Of a stretch of 64,000 nucleotides of DNA, positions 45,896 through 54,948 are shown piece by piece (the first letter of the stretch is position 1; each line of letters begins with the position of its first letter). A model generated the notes under the pieces. That model was given only the letters and a program-made list of their open reading frames with translations, made no database searches and had not been told where the DNA came from. The position numbers and the translations under genes are program-made. Origin of the DNA: Ignavibacteriales bacterium UBA1304 (GTDB lineage Bacteria; Bacteroidota; Ignavibacteria; Ignavibacteriales; Ignavibacteriaceae); the NCBI GenBank assembly GCA_002307295.1, contig DBTY01000034.1, positions 62,001 through 126,000 on the forward strand, given 5' to 3'.

Positions 45896-48800
45896 TTATA
45901 TTTCGTCTACAGCCTGCTCTGTAACAAGTTTCTTTTTTGCAAATCTGCGCCTTAGTTTTTCTTTTATGTTTTCCATCGACGTATAAACTGATGGAACTAA
46001 AACAAGAGTAAACATCAGAGAACTAAGCAGACCGCCAATAATAACCCAGGCAAGTCCGTTTTTACTTTCTGAACCTGAACCTGACGCAATAGCAAGCGGA
46101 AGCATGCCAAATACCATTGCAACCGTAGTCATTAATATAGGACGCAACCTTTCTTTACCAGCCTCCACTAAGGCCTCCTGAACGCTTGCTCCTTTTTCAC
46201 GCAAGTGATTTGTAAAATCGACAAGCAGGATTGCGTTCTTTGCCACCAGTCCAATTAACATTATCAATCCAATGATTGAAAATATCGAAAGAGTTTCGCC
46301 TGATAAAGCTAATGCCAGCAAAGCTCCTATTACCGCCACAGGAATAGAAAACAATACTACAAACGGATATAAGTAAGAGTTGTACAATGCAACCATAACG
46401 CAATAAACAAGAATAAGCGCCGCAAACATTGCTAAAAACAAGCTGCTAAAAGCGTCGGACTGACGTTCCATTTGCCCTTTATACTCTATCATTATTCCTT
46501 CAGGTTTCAACCTTTTATTTATTGCCTCTTTAATTTCAGCTCCCACTGTTCCTGAAGGGCGGCCAAATACAGAAGCCTGAACAGTTAGAGAAGACATCCT
46601 GTTGTATCGTTCCAGTTTAGCTGGACCAAGAGATTGCGTAATCGTCGCAAACTGGCGTAATTCAATTATCTCCCCTTTGCTATTGCTAAACGAGAGAGCT
46701 CCAATATCGTCTACTTTTTCACGGTTAAATTCGTCGAATTTTACGTTGATATTATAATCGTCACTATTATCGGTATACTGAAGATCGGTATTGCCGGCGA
46801 AAGCTAACTGCAAAGTATTGCTTACGTCAGATACTGATAGACCAAGCATGGACATTTTATCTCTGTTAAGTTGAATATGCATTTCCGGCTTGCTTTTATC
46901 TACCGAAAGCTGAACGTCGGTAGCGCCAGGAACGCCTTTCATTATATCCTTTACGCTGTCTGCTAGCTGATAAATCTTATCCAGATTCTGCCCGCGCAGC
47001 AATACCTGAATTGCCGCGTCGCTTGCAGTACCAGTCATGCTCACAGGAGCAGAAGTTACTTTTACGCCCGGCACTTCTGCCAAGACTTCCTTCTTTATCA
47101 TAATTGCATAATCGTCGACAGTTTGTTTACGTTTCTTTTTATCTACTATCGTCACTGTAATTTCAGCTTTATTCTGATTGCTGCTAGTGGTTCCCATACC
47201 GCTTGAAGAGTAGCCAACATTTGAGAATACTTTTGTTACTTCCGGATGACGGCTAAGTATTTCTTCAACTTTTTGAGTTAACATATTTGTCTGAAATAAA
47301 GTATTCTGAGGCTCGCCTTCAAGCTTAATAACAAACTCGCCTCTATCGCCGTTTGTAATAAACTCGGTTCCAATAAAGCCAAGGCCAAGCAGCGAGAACG
47401 ATAAGATAACCAATGCCGTAACAATACCGTAAACTATCTTGCGGTGTTTTAGTCCAAGCCTTAATACTTTTTCATAAAATACTACAAGCTGGTTATACAG
47501 GCTTTCAAAACCAAGCCCAAGCTTGCCAAATATGCTGCGCCCTGTAAGATTTTCAATTTTGCCTAATCGTGAAGCTAATAGAGGAGTAATAGTGAAAGAT
47601 ACTATCAAACTCATTAATGTAGAAAAAACTACTACAAGAGCAAACTCTCTTAGCATATTGCCTATCATACCCATAACCAACGATAGAGGTACAAAAACCA
47701 CGATGTCGACCATCGTAATAGCCACGGCAGTAAAACCTATTTCTGTTCTACCGTCAAGAGCGGCTGTTCTCTTATCTTTCCCCATCGAAAGATGGCGCGT
47801 TATATTTTCAAGAACCACAATCGAATCGTCCACCAATATTCCTATCACTAATGATAACGCCATCAACGTTAACATGTTTAGAGAAAAATTAAGCGCGTAC
47901 ATAGCGACAAAAACTGCAAGTATAGAAGTTGGAATGGAAATCAAAACGATAAACGAATTCCTTACGCTATGCAGGAATAGAAACATAATTATTGCAACAA
48001 GAATAATTGCAAGCCCAAGATCTTCCATTACCGCATTTGCAGATTCAAGCGTATAGACTGAATTATCAGACGAAACGCTGAACTTAAGCCCATAAGAAGC
48101 ATAAGTCTGCTCCATCCGCTTCATTTCTTCCTTAACCCCCTGACATACTTTAACAGAGTTGGCGTCGGATTGTTTTTGAATTAATAACCCGATTGAGTTC
48201 TCGCCGTCTATTCTGCTTAAAGTCGTTTGTTCTGTGGTTGCGTCAATAACTTCAGCTACGTCAGATAACTTAACAATAGCTCCATTAGCGCTTTTTTGAA
48301 CAACAATATTATTAAGTTCTTCTACCGATCTGACTTTCCCTGAAAGCCGAACTGTATATTGATTACGCTCGCCTTCTATTTTACCTGTAGGCAATTCCAT
48401 ATTTGAAGAGCTAATAACTGAGTACAACTGACTTATAGAAATTTTATATGCCTGAAGTTTATTTCGGCTAACGTTTATTTTTATTTCTCTCTCATTACCG
48501 CCAACTAACGTAACCTGACCAACGCCTTCAACTTTAGATATCTGAGATTTAATCTGATCTTTTGTGAGTTGGTACAGACGGGTGTCGGCTATTTTTGCTC
48601 TTACGCCTAATTTCAGAACCGGCATATCGTCCATCGAGAATTTTGATAGCGATGGAGTTTTTACGCCTGTAGGCAGAGTTGATAATATCTGATTTACTTT
48701 TCGCTGAGCGTCTTCTAAAGCGACTGCTGGGTTAGCGCTTGATACAAGCGCTACTACTACTGAAGAGACCCCTTCCTGCGACGAAGAAGTCATGTAGTCC

Positions 48801-49030
48801 ACGTTTTCCAATGAAGATAAAGCGTCTTCTATTTTTTTAGTTACAGAGGTTTCTACTTCGCTTGCCGAAGCGCCCGGGTATGTAGTTACAATGCTTACTA
48901 TTGGTATATCCATTTTAGGGAACAAATCGTAATTAAGCATTGTGTAGCATACTAATCCTATAGTAGAAAGTACTGCAAACACTACGACAACAAGCGTAGA
49001 TCTTTTTATTGCTATTTGAGTAATTGACAT
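45896..49030 (-). CDS. RND multidrug efflux permease (HAE1 type)
   Basis: Inner-membrane proton-driven pump, 1044 residues, the usual length of AcrB/MexB. Twelve membrane helices with two large periplasmic loops. Helix 4 carries the proton-relay Asp pair in GILVDDSIVVLENI; helix 10 has LVAKNAILLVDF with the conserved Lys. TYPGASASEVETSVTKKIED is the standard porter-domain opening. Final gene of the tolC-adaptor-permease operon; 14 bp after the adaptor gene. Substrates unknown. Confidence 0.95.
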   Translation of the reverse strand: MSITQIAIKRSTLVVVVFAVLSTIGLVCYTMLNYDLFPKMDIPIVSIVTTYPGASASEVETSVTKKIEDALSSLENVDYMTSSSQEGVSSVVVALVSSANPAVALEDAQRKVNQILSTLPTGVKTPSLSKFSMDDMPVLKLGVRAKIADTRLYQLTKDQIKSQISKVEGVGQVTLVGGNEREIKINVSRNKLQAYKISISQLYSVISSSNMELPTGKIEGERNQYTVRLSGKVRSVEELNNIVVQKSANGAIVKLSDVAEVIDATTEQTTLSRIDGENSIGLLIQKQSDANSVKVCQGVKEEMKRMEQTYASYGLKFSVSSDNSVYTLESANAVMEDLGLAIILVAIIMFLFLHSVRNSFIVLISIPTSILAVFVAMYALNFSLNMLTLMALSLVIGILVDDSIVVLENITRHLSMGKDKRTAALDGRTEIGFTAVAITMVDIVVFVPLSLVMGMIGNMLREFALVVVFSTLMSLIVSFTITPLLASRLGKIENLTGRSIFGKLGLGFESLYNQLVVFYEKVLRLGLKHRKIVYGIVTALVILSFSLLGLGFIGTEFITNGDRGEFVIKLEGEPQNTLFQTNMLTQKVEEILSRHPEVTKVFSNVGYSSSGMGTTSSNQNKAEITVTIVDKKKRKQTVDDYAIMIKKEVLAEVPGVKVTSAPVSMTGTASDAAIQVLLRGQNLDKIYQLADSVKDIMKGVPGATDVQLSVDKSKPEMHIQLNRDKMSMLGLSVSDVSNTLQLAFAGNTDLQYTDNSDDYNINVKFDEFNREKVDDIGALSFSNSKGEIIELRQFATITQSLGPAKLERYNRMSSLTVQASVFGRPSGTVGAEIKEAINKRLKPEGIMIEYKGQMERQSDAFSSLFLAMFAALILVYCVMVALYNSYLYPFVVLFSIPVAVIGALLALALSGETLSIFSIIGLIMLIGLVAKNAILLVDFTNHLREKGASVQEALVEAGKERLRPILMTTVAMVFGMLPLAIASGSGSESKNGLAWVIIGGLLSSLMFTLVLVPSVYTSMENIKEKLRRRFAKKKLVTEQAVDEI

Positions 49031-49044
49031 AATTTTATGCTTAT

Positions 49045-50100
49045 TTATTTATTAATAATTTTTATAGGTTTACCTTCTGTAAGGTTTATCTGTCCGCTTG
49101 TAACTACAGTCTCGTTCTCGTTTAATCCGGAAATTACTTCAAGATATTCGTTATTCTGAGAACCGACAGTGATTTTTCTTAGTTTTGCAATTCCGTTTTC
49201 CGCAACATATACAGAAGCGTTTGTAATGCTTCCTAACAGTGACTGACGTGGGATATAAAGCCCCATTCCAGACGAAGGAAGATCAATTTTAACATTTACG
49301 AAAGTTCCTGCTTTAAGAGGATGTTTTGTATTGTTTGATATTTCCACTTCTACAGGATAATTATGCGAAGCGTCTCCGCTTGGGCTTACATAACTAATCC
49401 TTCCGGAAAAAGTTGCTCCAGGAAATACGTCTGCAGTAATATTTGTCATATCGCCTTTCTTTAATGAATAAGCGACGGTTTCAGATACATTTATTTTTAC
49501 TTTTAACTTTGACACGTTTACTAACTGCACAACTGGAGAACCGATATTAACATACGAACCAGCTTCTGCTGATTTTACTGTAATTATTCCGCTAATTGGA
49601 GCAAGAACTTTTGTGTATGCAAGTTGTTTCTCAGCCTGCTCTACCTGGTTCTTAGCGTTTTCATAAGTCGTGCGGGCATTGTCTAATTCCTGTTCTGAAG
49701 AAGTGCCGCCTTTATACAAACTCTCTGTTCTTGCAAAATCTTTTTTCGCTTTATCAAGAGTTATTTTTGCAGATTGCAGCGTTAACTGTTTCATCTTATC
49801 GTCAATCTGCGCTATCACGCTTCCTTTTTCTTTATATTGCCCCGTCTCGCAATTCAGGGAAATTATTCTTCCCTGCGCTTCGGCGGCAATGCTGATTTCT
49901 TTATCGGTGCTTAATGTTCCAACAAGACTTAAAGAGCCTTCGTTAGAAATTCTTTTTACTATTGCTGTATTTACAGAAACTACATTAAGGCTTAGCTGCG
50001 CGCCTTTTTGAGAACTATTTTTATCATGTGTCGCCTTCAGTCTAAGTACTGCAAGAACAACTAATATGAGCGCTACGGATATTATTATTATTTTTTTCAT
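49045..50100 (-). CDS. RND efflux periplasmic adaptor (membrane fusion protein)
   Basis: 351 residues. An N-terminal signal anchor (about 4-20) is followed by a biotinyl-lipoyl-like domain (AEAQGRIISLNCETGQYKEK and LAPISGIITVKSAEAGSYVN halves), a short coiled-coil hairpin (about 110-160) and a beta-barrel domain. It links the permease to the outer-membrane channel. No lipobox, so held by the N-terminal helix. Seven bp after the TolC gene. Confidence 0.93.
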   Translation of the reverse strand: MKKIIIISVALILVVLAVLRLKATHDKNSSQKGAQLSLNVVSVNTAIVKRISNEGSLSLVGTLSTDKEISIAAEAQGRIISLNCETGQYKEKGSVIAQIDDKMKQLTLQSAKITLDKAKKDFARTESLYKGGTSSEQELDNARTTYENAKNQVEQAEKQLAYTKVLAPISGIITVKSAEAGSYVNIGSPVVQLVNVSKLKVKINVSETVAYSLKKGDMTNITADVFPGATFSGRISYVSPSGDASHNYPVEVEISNNTKHPLKAGTFVNVKIDLPSSGMGLYIPRQSLLGSITNASVYVAENGIAKLRKITVGSQNNEYLEVISGLNENETVVTSGQINLTEGKPIKIINK

Positions 50101-50107
50101 GTTCGTT

Positions 50108-51448
50108 TTATTTTAAATTGTTTATATAATTCATTAAACTTCCTCTGGATTGTTCAAGATCCAGACGGGCTATATAAAGATTCAATAGCTTGCTAAAGTA
50201 ATTATTCTGAGCTTCTCTCAATGAGCTTTCGGCCTGAACAAGATCAAGCGAAGTTCCAGCGCCGTGCTGATAATCTATCTGCGTATTTTTATAAACTTCT
50301 TCTGCAAGAGTTAAATTATCTTTTTCAGTTTTTATGTTGTCAAGAGCGTTGCGATATTGAATTTCATAATTAGACGCGTCTACCTTAATAGCCTGTTCTG
50401 TAAGCTTAAGGTTTTGTTCAGCAATCTTAATATTTATTTCAGACTGGTTTAATCTTGAGACTTTCTGAAAACCGTCAAATATTGGAATACTTAACGTAAG
50501 CCCTATATTTGCGCCAGGATACCAATGTTCCGAATCGAAGAAATTAAATTCCTGCCTCATTGCCTGATAGTTATAACTGGCAGTAAATGAAAGAGACGGC
50601 AAAAATTCAGAGAAGCTCTTTCTTTTTGCAATCTGATCAACAAGCAGATTTGTTTTTTGTAATTGGTAGTCGACTCTGTTTTCTATATAATCTTCATTTG
50701 CAGGAGAATATTTTGACGCTTCTTGATCGTCTATGTTCGTATCAGCCAAAGCGACATCCGCGTCAACAGGCATGCCCATTGCATACTTAAGATTATTAAG
50801 CGATTGTTTATAGCTTAAATCGCTTTGTTCTAATTGCGACTTTGTATTATTATAGCTAACTCTTATTTTATCAACGTCAATCTTTTTTGCCGCGCCGTTG
50901 CGGTATTTAAGGTCTGTTGAAGCAAGCGTTTTTTCAGAAGCGTCAAGAGTAGCCTGAAGCGTGCTTCTCTGCTTGCCAATTACAAGAGTCTGATAATATG
51001 TTTTGCTAACGCTGTAAACTGTAGATTCGTTTGTTTTGCGCAAAGACTGATCAGTATACAGTTTACTTATTTTGGAAGCCTCCAGCGCAAGCAAAAACGA
51101 CGGGTCGTAAATTTTCTGCGTTAGAGCAAGAGCTGCGTTAACATTATATTTTACTCCGGTTTGTATTGCTACAAACGTTCCCGGTTTTCCGAATATTGCG
51201 CCTGGCATTAATGAAGTTGCAATTTTAAGGTTATCGGTTAATGTTCCAGTTCCTGTTATTTGCGGAAGCCCAGCGCCTATTGCTTCTTCCACTTTTTTTT
51301 GCGCAATATCAGTATTGTAAGCGGCTATTTTTATATTGCCGTTGTTGGCGGAAGCATAATCAATGCATTGCCGCAACGTCAATTTCTGAGCCGATGCCGA
51401 AAACTGAATTATCAGCGCTCCTAATATTAGAAATTTGAGTTTTTTCAT
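50108..51448 (-). CDS. TolC-family outer-membrane efflux channel
   Basis: 446 residues with a signal peptide (about 1-20, ending ASA) and two OEP repeats rich in long helices (for example LTEQAIKVDASNYEIQYRNA and SLDLVQAESSLREAQNNYFS). It forms the outer-membrane exit duct of the tripartite pump. First gene of the operon; a TetR-type operator-like palindrome lies 28-42 bp upstream of its start. Confidence 0.93.
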   Translation of the reverse strand: MKKLKFLILGALIIQFSASAQKLTLRQCIDYASANNGNIKIAAYNTDIAQKKVEEAIGAGLPQITGTGTLTDNLKIATSLMPGAIFGKPGTFVAIQTGVKYNVNAALALTQKIYDPSFLLALEASKISKLYTDQSLRKTNESTVYSVSKTYYQTLVIGKQRSTLQATLDASEKTLASTDLKYRNGAAKKIDVDKIRVSYNNTKSQLEQSDLSYKQSLNNLKYAMGMPVDADVALADTNIDDQEASKYSPANEDYIENRVDYQLQKTNLLVDQIAKRKSFSEFLPSLSFTASYNYQAMRQEFNFFDSEHWYPGANIGLTLSIPIFDGFQKVSRLNQSEINIKIAEQNLKLTEQAIKVDASNYEIQYRNALDNIKTEKDNLTLAEEVYKNTQIDYQHGAGTSLDLVQAESSLREAQNNYFSKLLNLYIARLDLEQSRGSLMNYINNLK

Positions 51449-51475
51449 TTTCGTTTCTTTATGAGTGTTAATTAA

Positions 51476-51490
51476 TATAACTTTGTTAGA
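51476..51490. promoter_or_regulatory. Likely TetR operator before the efflux operon
   Basis: TATAAC-TTT-GTTAGA is a 15-bp near-palindrome (one half-site mismatch) 28 bp upstream of the TolC-family gene. It matches the perfect palindrome at 52210-52224 next to tetR. A further GTTAGA half-site is at 51518-51523. Confidence 0.6.
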
Positions 51491-51611
51491 TATTTAAGTA
51501 AAAAATTTTAATTTTTTGTTAGACAATATTATTTATGTTTTATTCCAAATGTCTTTCTGTTGATCCCTGATTTTTTTGTTTCTTTTTCAAATTGATATTA
51601 CGATACTTGGT

Positions 51612-52187
51612 TTAAAGGCTTCGTATAAAACGATCTATCGAATTTTCAAATAGTTCCTTAGGATCTCTATCTATAATATCAGGCGGCATGAAATGCATTA
51701 TAGTTGATATTGTTCCGTTAACAAGGCATACCCAGTTAAACATAATTTCGCGTCCAAGTTTTTCATTATTATTTGCAACTTTTGCAAATATTGATTTTAT
51801 CTCATTAATATTAGCAAGCATTTCTGAATTAGGCGAAGGGCGCTCTATGCTAAACATTAATTTGTACAATTCTTTATTCTTAAGCGCAAATTCCCAATGA
51901 TTAACTGACAATAATCTTAATAATTCTTTTGGATCTGTTTCTCCCTGCGCGGATTTTTTGAACCCATCTGAAAGCATTCTGAAACCTGACAACATTAGCT
52001 CTTTTATAAGGTCTTCTTTATTTTCAAAATGTTCATATACGATTGGAGGAGTATATTCAATCTCGTCTGCTATTTTACGAATAGTTACTGAATGCCATCC
52101 TTCTTTAATGGCTATTCGTTTTGCCGCTTCTAATATGCTGTTCTTAACGGCTTCCCTATCTCTTATTTTTCGCTCTATATAACTCAT
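51612..52187 (-). CDS. TetR-family transcriptional repressor
   Basis: 191 residues. The N-terminal helix-turn-helix runs about 16-60 (ILEAAKRIAIKEGWHSVTIR, then KIADEIEYTPPIVYEHFENK), the ligand-binding C-terminal domain covers the rest. It lies directly upstream of the tolC-adaptor-RND operon on the same strand with a 163-bp gap. Matching palindromes upstream of both tetR and the operon suggest it represses itself and the pump, with a pump substrate as inducer. Confidence 0.93.
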   Translation of the reverse strand: MSYIERKIRDREAVKNSILEAAKRIAIKEGWHSVTIRKIADEIEYTPPIVYEHFENKEDLIKELMLSGFRMLSDGFKKSAQGETDPKELLRLLSVNHWEFALKNKELYKLMFSIERPSPNSEMLANINEIKSIFAKVANNNEKLGREIMFNWVCLVNGTISTIMHFMPPDIIDRDPKELFENSIDRFIRSL

Positions 52188-52209
52188 TTAATCTATACTT
52201 GTTAAGTTT

Positions 52210-52224
52210 TCTAACATTGTTAGA
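52210..52224. promoter_or_regulatory. Likely TetR operator before tetR
   Basis: TCTAAC-ATT-GTTAGA is a perfect 15-bp palindrome 22 bp upstream of the tetR start codon, where it would block tetR transcription. GTTA just before it (52201-52204) could be part of an overlapping second site. Confidence 0.65.
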
Positions 52225-52296
52225 TGCAATGTATTTATTGCCCCTAAATATAGCAAGAGACTTTTTAGCGCCTAATTATTTCTTTGTTTTAATTTC

Positions 52297-52326
52297 AGTA
52301 GCGGCAATTCATGAATTACCGCTACT
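52297..52326. repeat. 30-bp palindrome
   Basis: agtagcggcaattca and tgaattaccgctact are inverted copies with one mismatch, centred on attcatgaat. It lies 48 bp past the stop of the coding remnant and is followed on the plus strand by a T-rich run. It may be a left-over terminator of the lost gene. Confidence 0.6.
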
Positions 52327-52374
52327 ATCATTTCATTTTTGTAAACCATTTTTCAGGATTTTCAATAATTACTT

Positions 52375-52539
52375 TTACTTTAATAATAAAGATCGGAATG
52401 ATGTTCCCCGCTCGACGCTATGGATATGTTTGTTTTCAACGATATTGTTCATAACATTTTTCACATCGCCATTATCAGATAATTCAATTACTCCGAATAA
52501 ATGCTCACAGTTATGCGTACTATCGTTATAAAATATATC
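52375..52539 (-). pseudogene. C-terminal coding remnant, possibly ACT-like domain
   Basis: A 54-codon minus-strand frame with no start codon, bounded upstream by a stop, that reads like protein: HLFGVIELSDNGDVKNVMNN followed by a stretch containing NKHIHSVERG and ending RSLLLK. The alternation of hydrophobic strand, helix and a final V-x-S-V-E-R strand resembles the C-terminal ACT domain of RelA/SpoT-type proteins. The likeness is from memory of the fold pattern, so the family is uncertain, but that it is a gene remnant is fairly likely. Confidence 0.4.
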
Positions 52540-52797
52540 CTAGCTTGTGAATAAACATATCCCGTTAACCTGATTGAACGCCGATTATGATTTTCGGAAT
52601 AGCTCACTGACGCTAAATATTAAAATTTTCAGTTTTAAATACTTTAGATGTTTTATGTTTTTAATCTAAAGCTTTCAACTCTTATTATCAATCATGTTTT
52701 TAGGCTGTTTTTATTTTTGTGGTATTTTTTGTTCCTTTGTATAAAAGTTAAAATAGTTATATTTTTGTTTGTACAGAAAAATCTAAAAAAGGGAAAC

Positions 52798-53706
52798 ATG
52801 AAATTAGCCGCTATTATTTTTGCATTATCAATATTTACATTAATATTCAATGGCTGTTCTGAATCAGTCGAACAAACTTTATACTCAGGCAATATAAATG
52901 TTCATGCGCCAATTACGCCGCCGCCGACGCATCTTGCAACAAAAGTTGAATCCGGAGCTTTAACAGTTTCTCCTCATTTTTATTTTAATTCTAATAAATC
53001 TATCGACGCCAGCACAGATAATCATTACAAAGCAGGAGTTATTCCAGGAGATACGAATAACTTTTATGTAAAAGATAAAAACCTTTCATGGAGTCAGCCA
53101 AACTCTCTTATTGGGGTTGACGTAGATTTGGCCTTAGGTAAAAGCTTCGCTTTATTTGGCGGCTTTCAATATTCAAACGCTGTTAAAAAAGATCTTCTTG
53201 GCGGAAATTTCGGCATTGGACTTTTTGAAACATATACTTCATCTGCTTTTCGCATTGACGGCGGTTGCACTTATCAGCAATACGCTTATACTGCGGCTAC
53301 AATTGTTTACAATAAAACTATATTTGGAGGAGGGGGATCCAAAAGCGATATATATTATTTTGAAGACGATAAAGTAGAAATGAATCTTAATCCTTTTATT
53401 ACGTTAACAATTAACTCCATTTTAACTGAACAGCCATTGAATTACTTTTTTACTTTCGGTTACTTTGGTCAAAATTTACTCGGCTTTAATCCTACCAGTT
53501 TATTCTCTCCTAGTTTCAATACTTTTGTTACAGATAAACGAGTCGACTGCGAATCAGCTTTTTTAATGCTGAATCCCGGCATCTATTATCAGTTTGACAA
53601 CCATACCCGTTTTGTATTTGGAGTTAAAATTTTAGAAGAGACAAAGCTATCCTCTCCTTCGCAATGGATAGTTCTCCCTTCGTTTCAGTTCGATTTGCAA
53701 TTGTAA
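52798..53706 (+). CDS. Putative lipoprotein with outer-membrane beta-barrel-like domain
   Basis: 302 residues from the ATG at 52798, which has an AAAGGGAA site just upstream; a longer frame from 52648 has none. The N-terminus is a lipoprotein-type signal with Cys20 (LIFNGCSE). A proline-rich linker (APITPPPTH) is followed by about 240 residues with alternating aromatic/hydrophobic strands (KSFALFGGFQYSN, FFTFGYFGQNLLGF, YQFDNHTRFVFGVKI) and a terminal PSFQFDLQL strand, as in outer-membrane barrels. Not recognised as a named family; no operon partner. Confidence 0.7.
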   Translation: MKLAAIIFALSIFTLIFNGCSESVEQTLYSGNINVHAPITPPPTHLATKVESGALTVSPHFYFNSNKSIDASTDNHYKAGVIPGDTNNFYVKDKNLSWSQPNSLIGVDVDLALGKSFALFGGFQYSNAVKKDLLGGNFGIGLFETYTSSAFRIDGGCTYQQYAYTAATIVYNKTIFGGGGSKSDIYYFEDDKVEMNLNPFITLTINSILTEQPLNYFFTFGYFGQNLLGFNPTSLFSPSFNTFVTDKRVDCESAFLMLNPGIYYQFDNHTRFVFGVKILEETKLSSPSQWIVLPSFQFDLQL

Positions 53707-53796
53707 AATAGCTTTAGGACAAAAAAAAAACAAGACTTCCACGTTTCAGAAAAACGCAGTCCTGCTTCTACAAGGAGCTTTCGCTCAAATTGTTTT

Positions 53797-54948
53797 TTAT
53801 AGGTTCAGCGGAACAAAAACTTTTATATTGCCGTCATATTTTCTGAATACAAATGAATTAGACAAACGGAACAGAATTATATTAGTAATTTCGTTCCCTT
53901 TAGCTAACAAAAGTTGACCATTACTATCGTTTATATTTTCCGCTATGATCATTCCCGGTTTTAAGTCTTCAGCTGGAATTGACTTTAATACATATCCTTT
54001 GCCTTCCGAAGCGGTCGCCGATTTTAACGCCACCAAAACATTAGGATCATAATAGGATGAATGATCTTGCATTATTTTTAAAGCTTCAGGATTGCTAGCC
54101 CCATGACTAACAAGATTATCGTAATCGTCAACCACCTTAAGAATTCTGCCTATCAGAGGTATAGCTTCGCCAATTTTATTACGAGTAGTCCCGTCGCTTC
54201 CGTCATATCGTTTATGCTGATAAAAAATCGATTCTGCAATTTGCTCCAAACGAGGGATATTTTTCAGTAAAGTTTCTCCAACCAAAGGAAGCGAAAGCAA
54301 CATTTGGTTTTCTTGTTCAGATAGCGCATTCCCTTTAAAAGCCTTGTCTAGAAGTTCAGGCGGAAAAGTTACTATGCCAATTTGAGAAAGCAAAGCCGCT
54401 ATTTCTACTTCCCATATCTTCTCAAAATCCAACGCTTCGGCAACGCCGCGCGCAAAATTACGAAGCCTGGAAGCCTTGCTATAATACACTGGATTAACTG
54501 CGGCTAAAATGTCTGTAAGAACTTTTATAATTCCTTTAAGCGTTTTATCAAGCACTTCTCGTTCAACAGTAACCAGATTATATTGACTAATGCCTGCGTC
54601 AATAGCCGCCGCTAATATATCAGACTGACATGGCTTAGTTAGAAAACGAAAAATATTGCCTTCATTTACAGCTTTAACAGCCGTCTTAAGTTCAGCATAT
54701 CCAGTAAGCATAATTCTTACAGTATCGGGCGAAACATTTTTAACCAAATATAAAAACTGAATGCCGTCCATTCCAGGCATTTTATAATCTGAAACTACAA
54801 CTTTAATTTGTTTATCATGTTTAGAAAATATTTTTATCGCTTCATCAGGTTTTGAAACGTCTATAATATCATACTTATTTCTAAAGTTTCTTTTATAGCC
54901 GGAAAGAACATTTACGTCGTCGTCAAGAAGCATAATCAAATCATTCAT
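53797..54948 (-). CDS. Response regulator with degenerate HD-GYP domain
   Basis: 383 residues. Receiver domain 1-125 is intact: DDD at 9-11, phosphorylated Asp54 in VVSDYKMPGMDG, Thr82 and Lys105. The output is HD-GYP-shaped (about 150-300), but the metal-binding HD is replaced by Ser188-Gln189 (ALLSQIGI) and the GYP-like loop reads QHKRYDGSDG, so cyclic-di-GMP hydrolysis is unlikely and a binding or scaffold role more so. A C-terminal domain of about 70 residues follows (EDLKPGMIIAENI), like those after HDOD/HD-GYP domains. Its start overlaps the HDOD gene stop by 8 bases. Confidence 0.85.
   Translation of the reverse strand: MNDLIMLLDDDVNVLSGYKRNFRNKYDIIDVSKPDEAIKIFSKHDKQIKVVVSDYKMPGMDGIQFLYLVKNVSPDTVRIMLTGYAELKTAVKAVNEGNIFRFLTKPCQSDILAAAIDAGISQYNLVTVEREVLDKTLKGIIKVLTDILAAVNPVYYSKASRLRNFARGVAEALDFEKIWEVEIAALLSQIGIVTFPPELLDKAFKGNALSEQENQMLLSLPLVGETLLKNIPRLEQIAESIFYQHKRYDGSDGTTRNKIGEAIPLIGRILKVVDDYDNLVSHGASNPEALKIMQDHSSYYDPNVLVALKSATASEGKGYVLKSIPAEDLKPGMIIAENINDSNGQLLLAKGNEITNIILFRLSNSFVFRKYDGNIKVFVPLNL

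Larger units (their letters stand above)
52188..52797. other. 610-bp gap with operator, palindrome and gene remnant
   Basis: Lies between divergent tetR and the lipoprotein gene. It holds the tetR operator (52210-52224), a 30-bp palindrome (52297-52326) and a minus-strand coding remnant (52375-52539). The part from 52540 to 52797 is AT-rich and shows only the presumed promoter and the ribosome site of the lipoprotein gene. Confidence 0.6.

Noticed and set aside
47523..48056. 177-codon plus-strand frame inside the RND permease gene
   Set aside because: It is antisense to a strongly conserved gene, has Thr/Ile-rich low-complexity composition and no ribosome site.
52199..52531. 110-codon plus-strand frame upstream of the lipoprotein gene
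   Set aside because: Low-complexity hydrophobic composition, overlaps the tetR operator and palindrome; the minus strand carries the more protein-like remnant.
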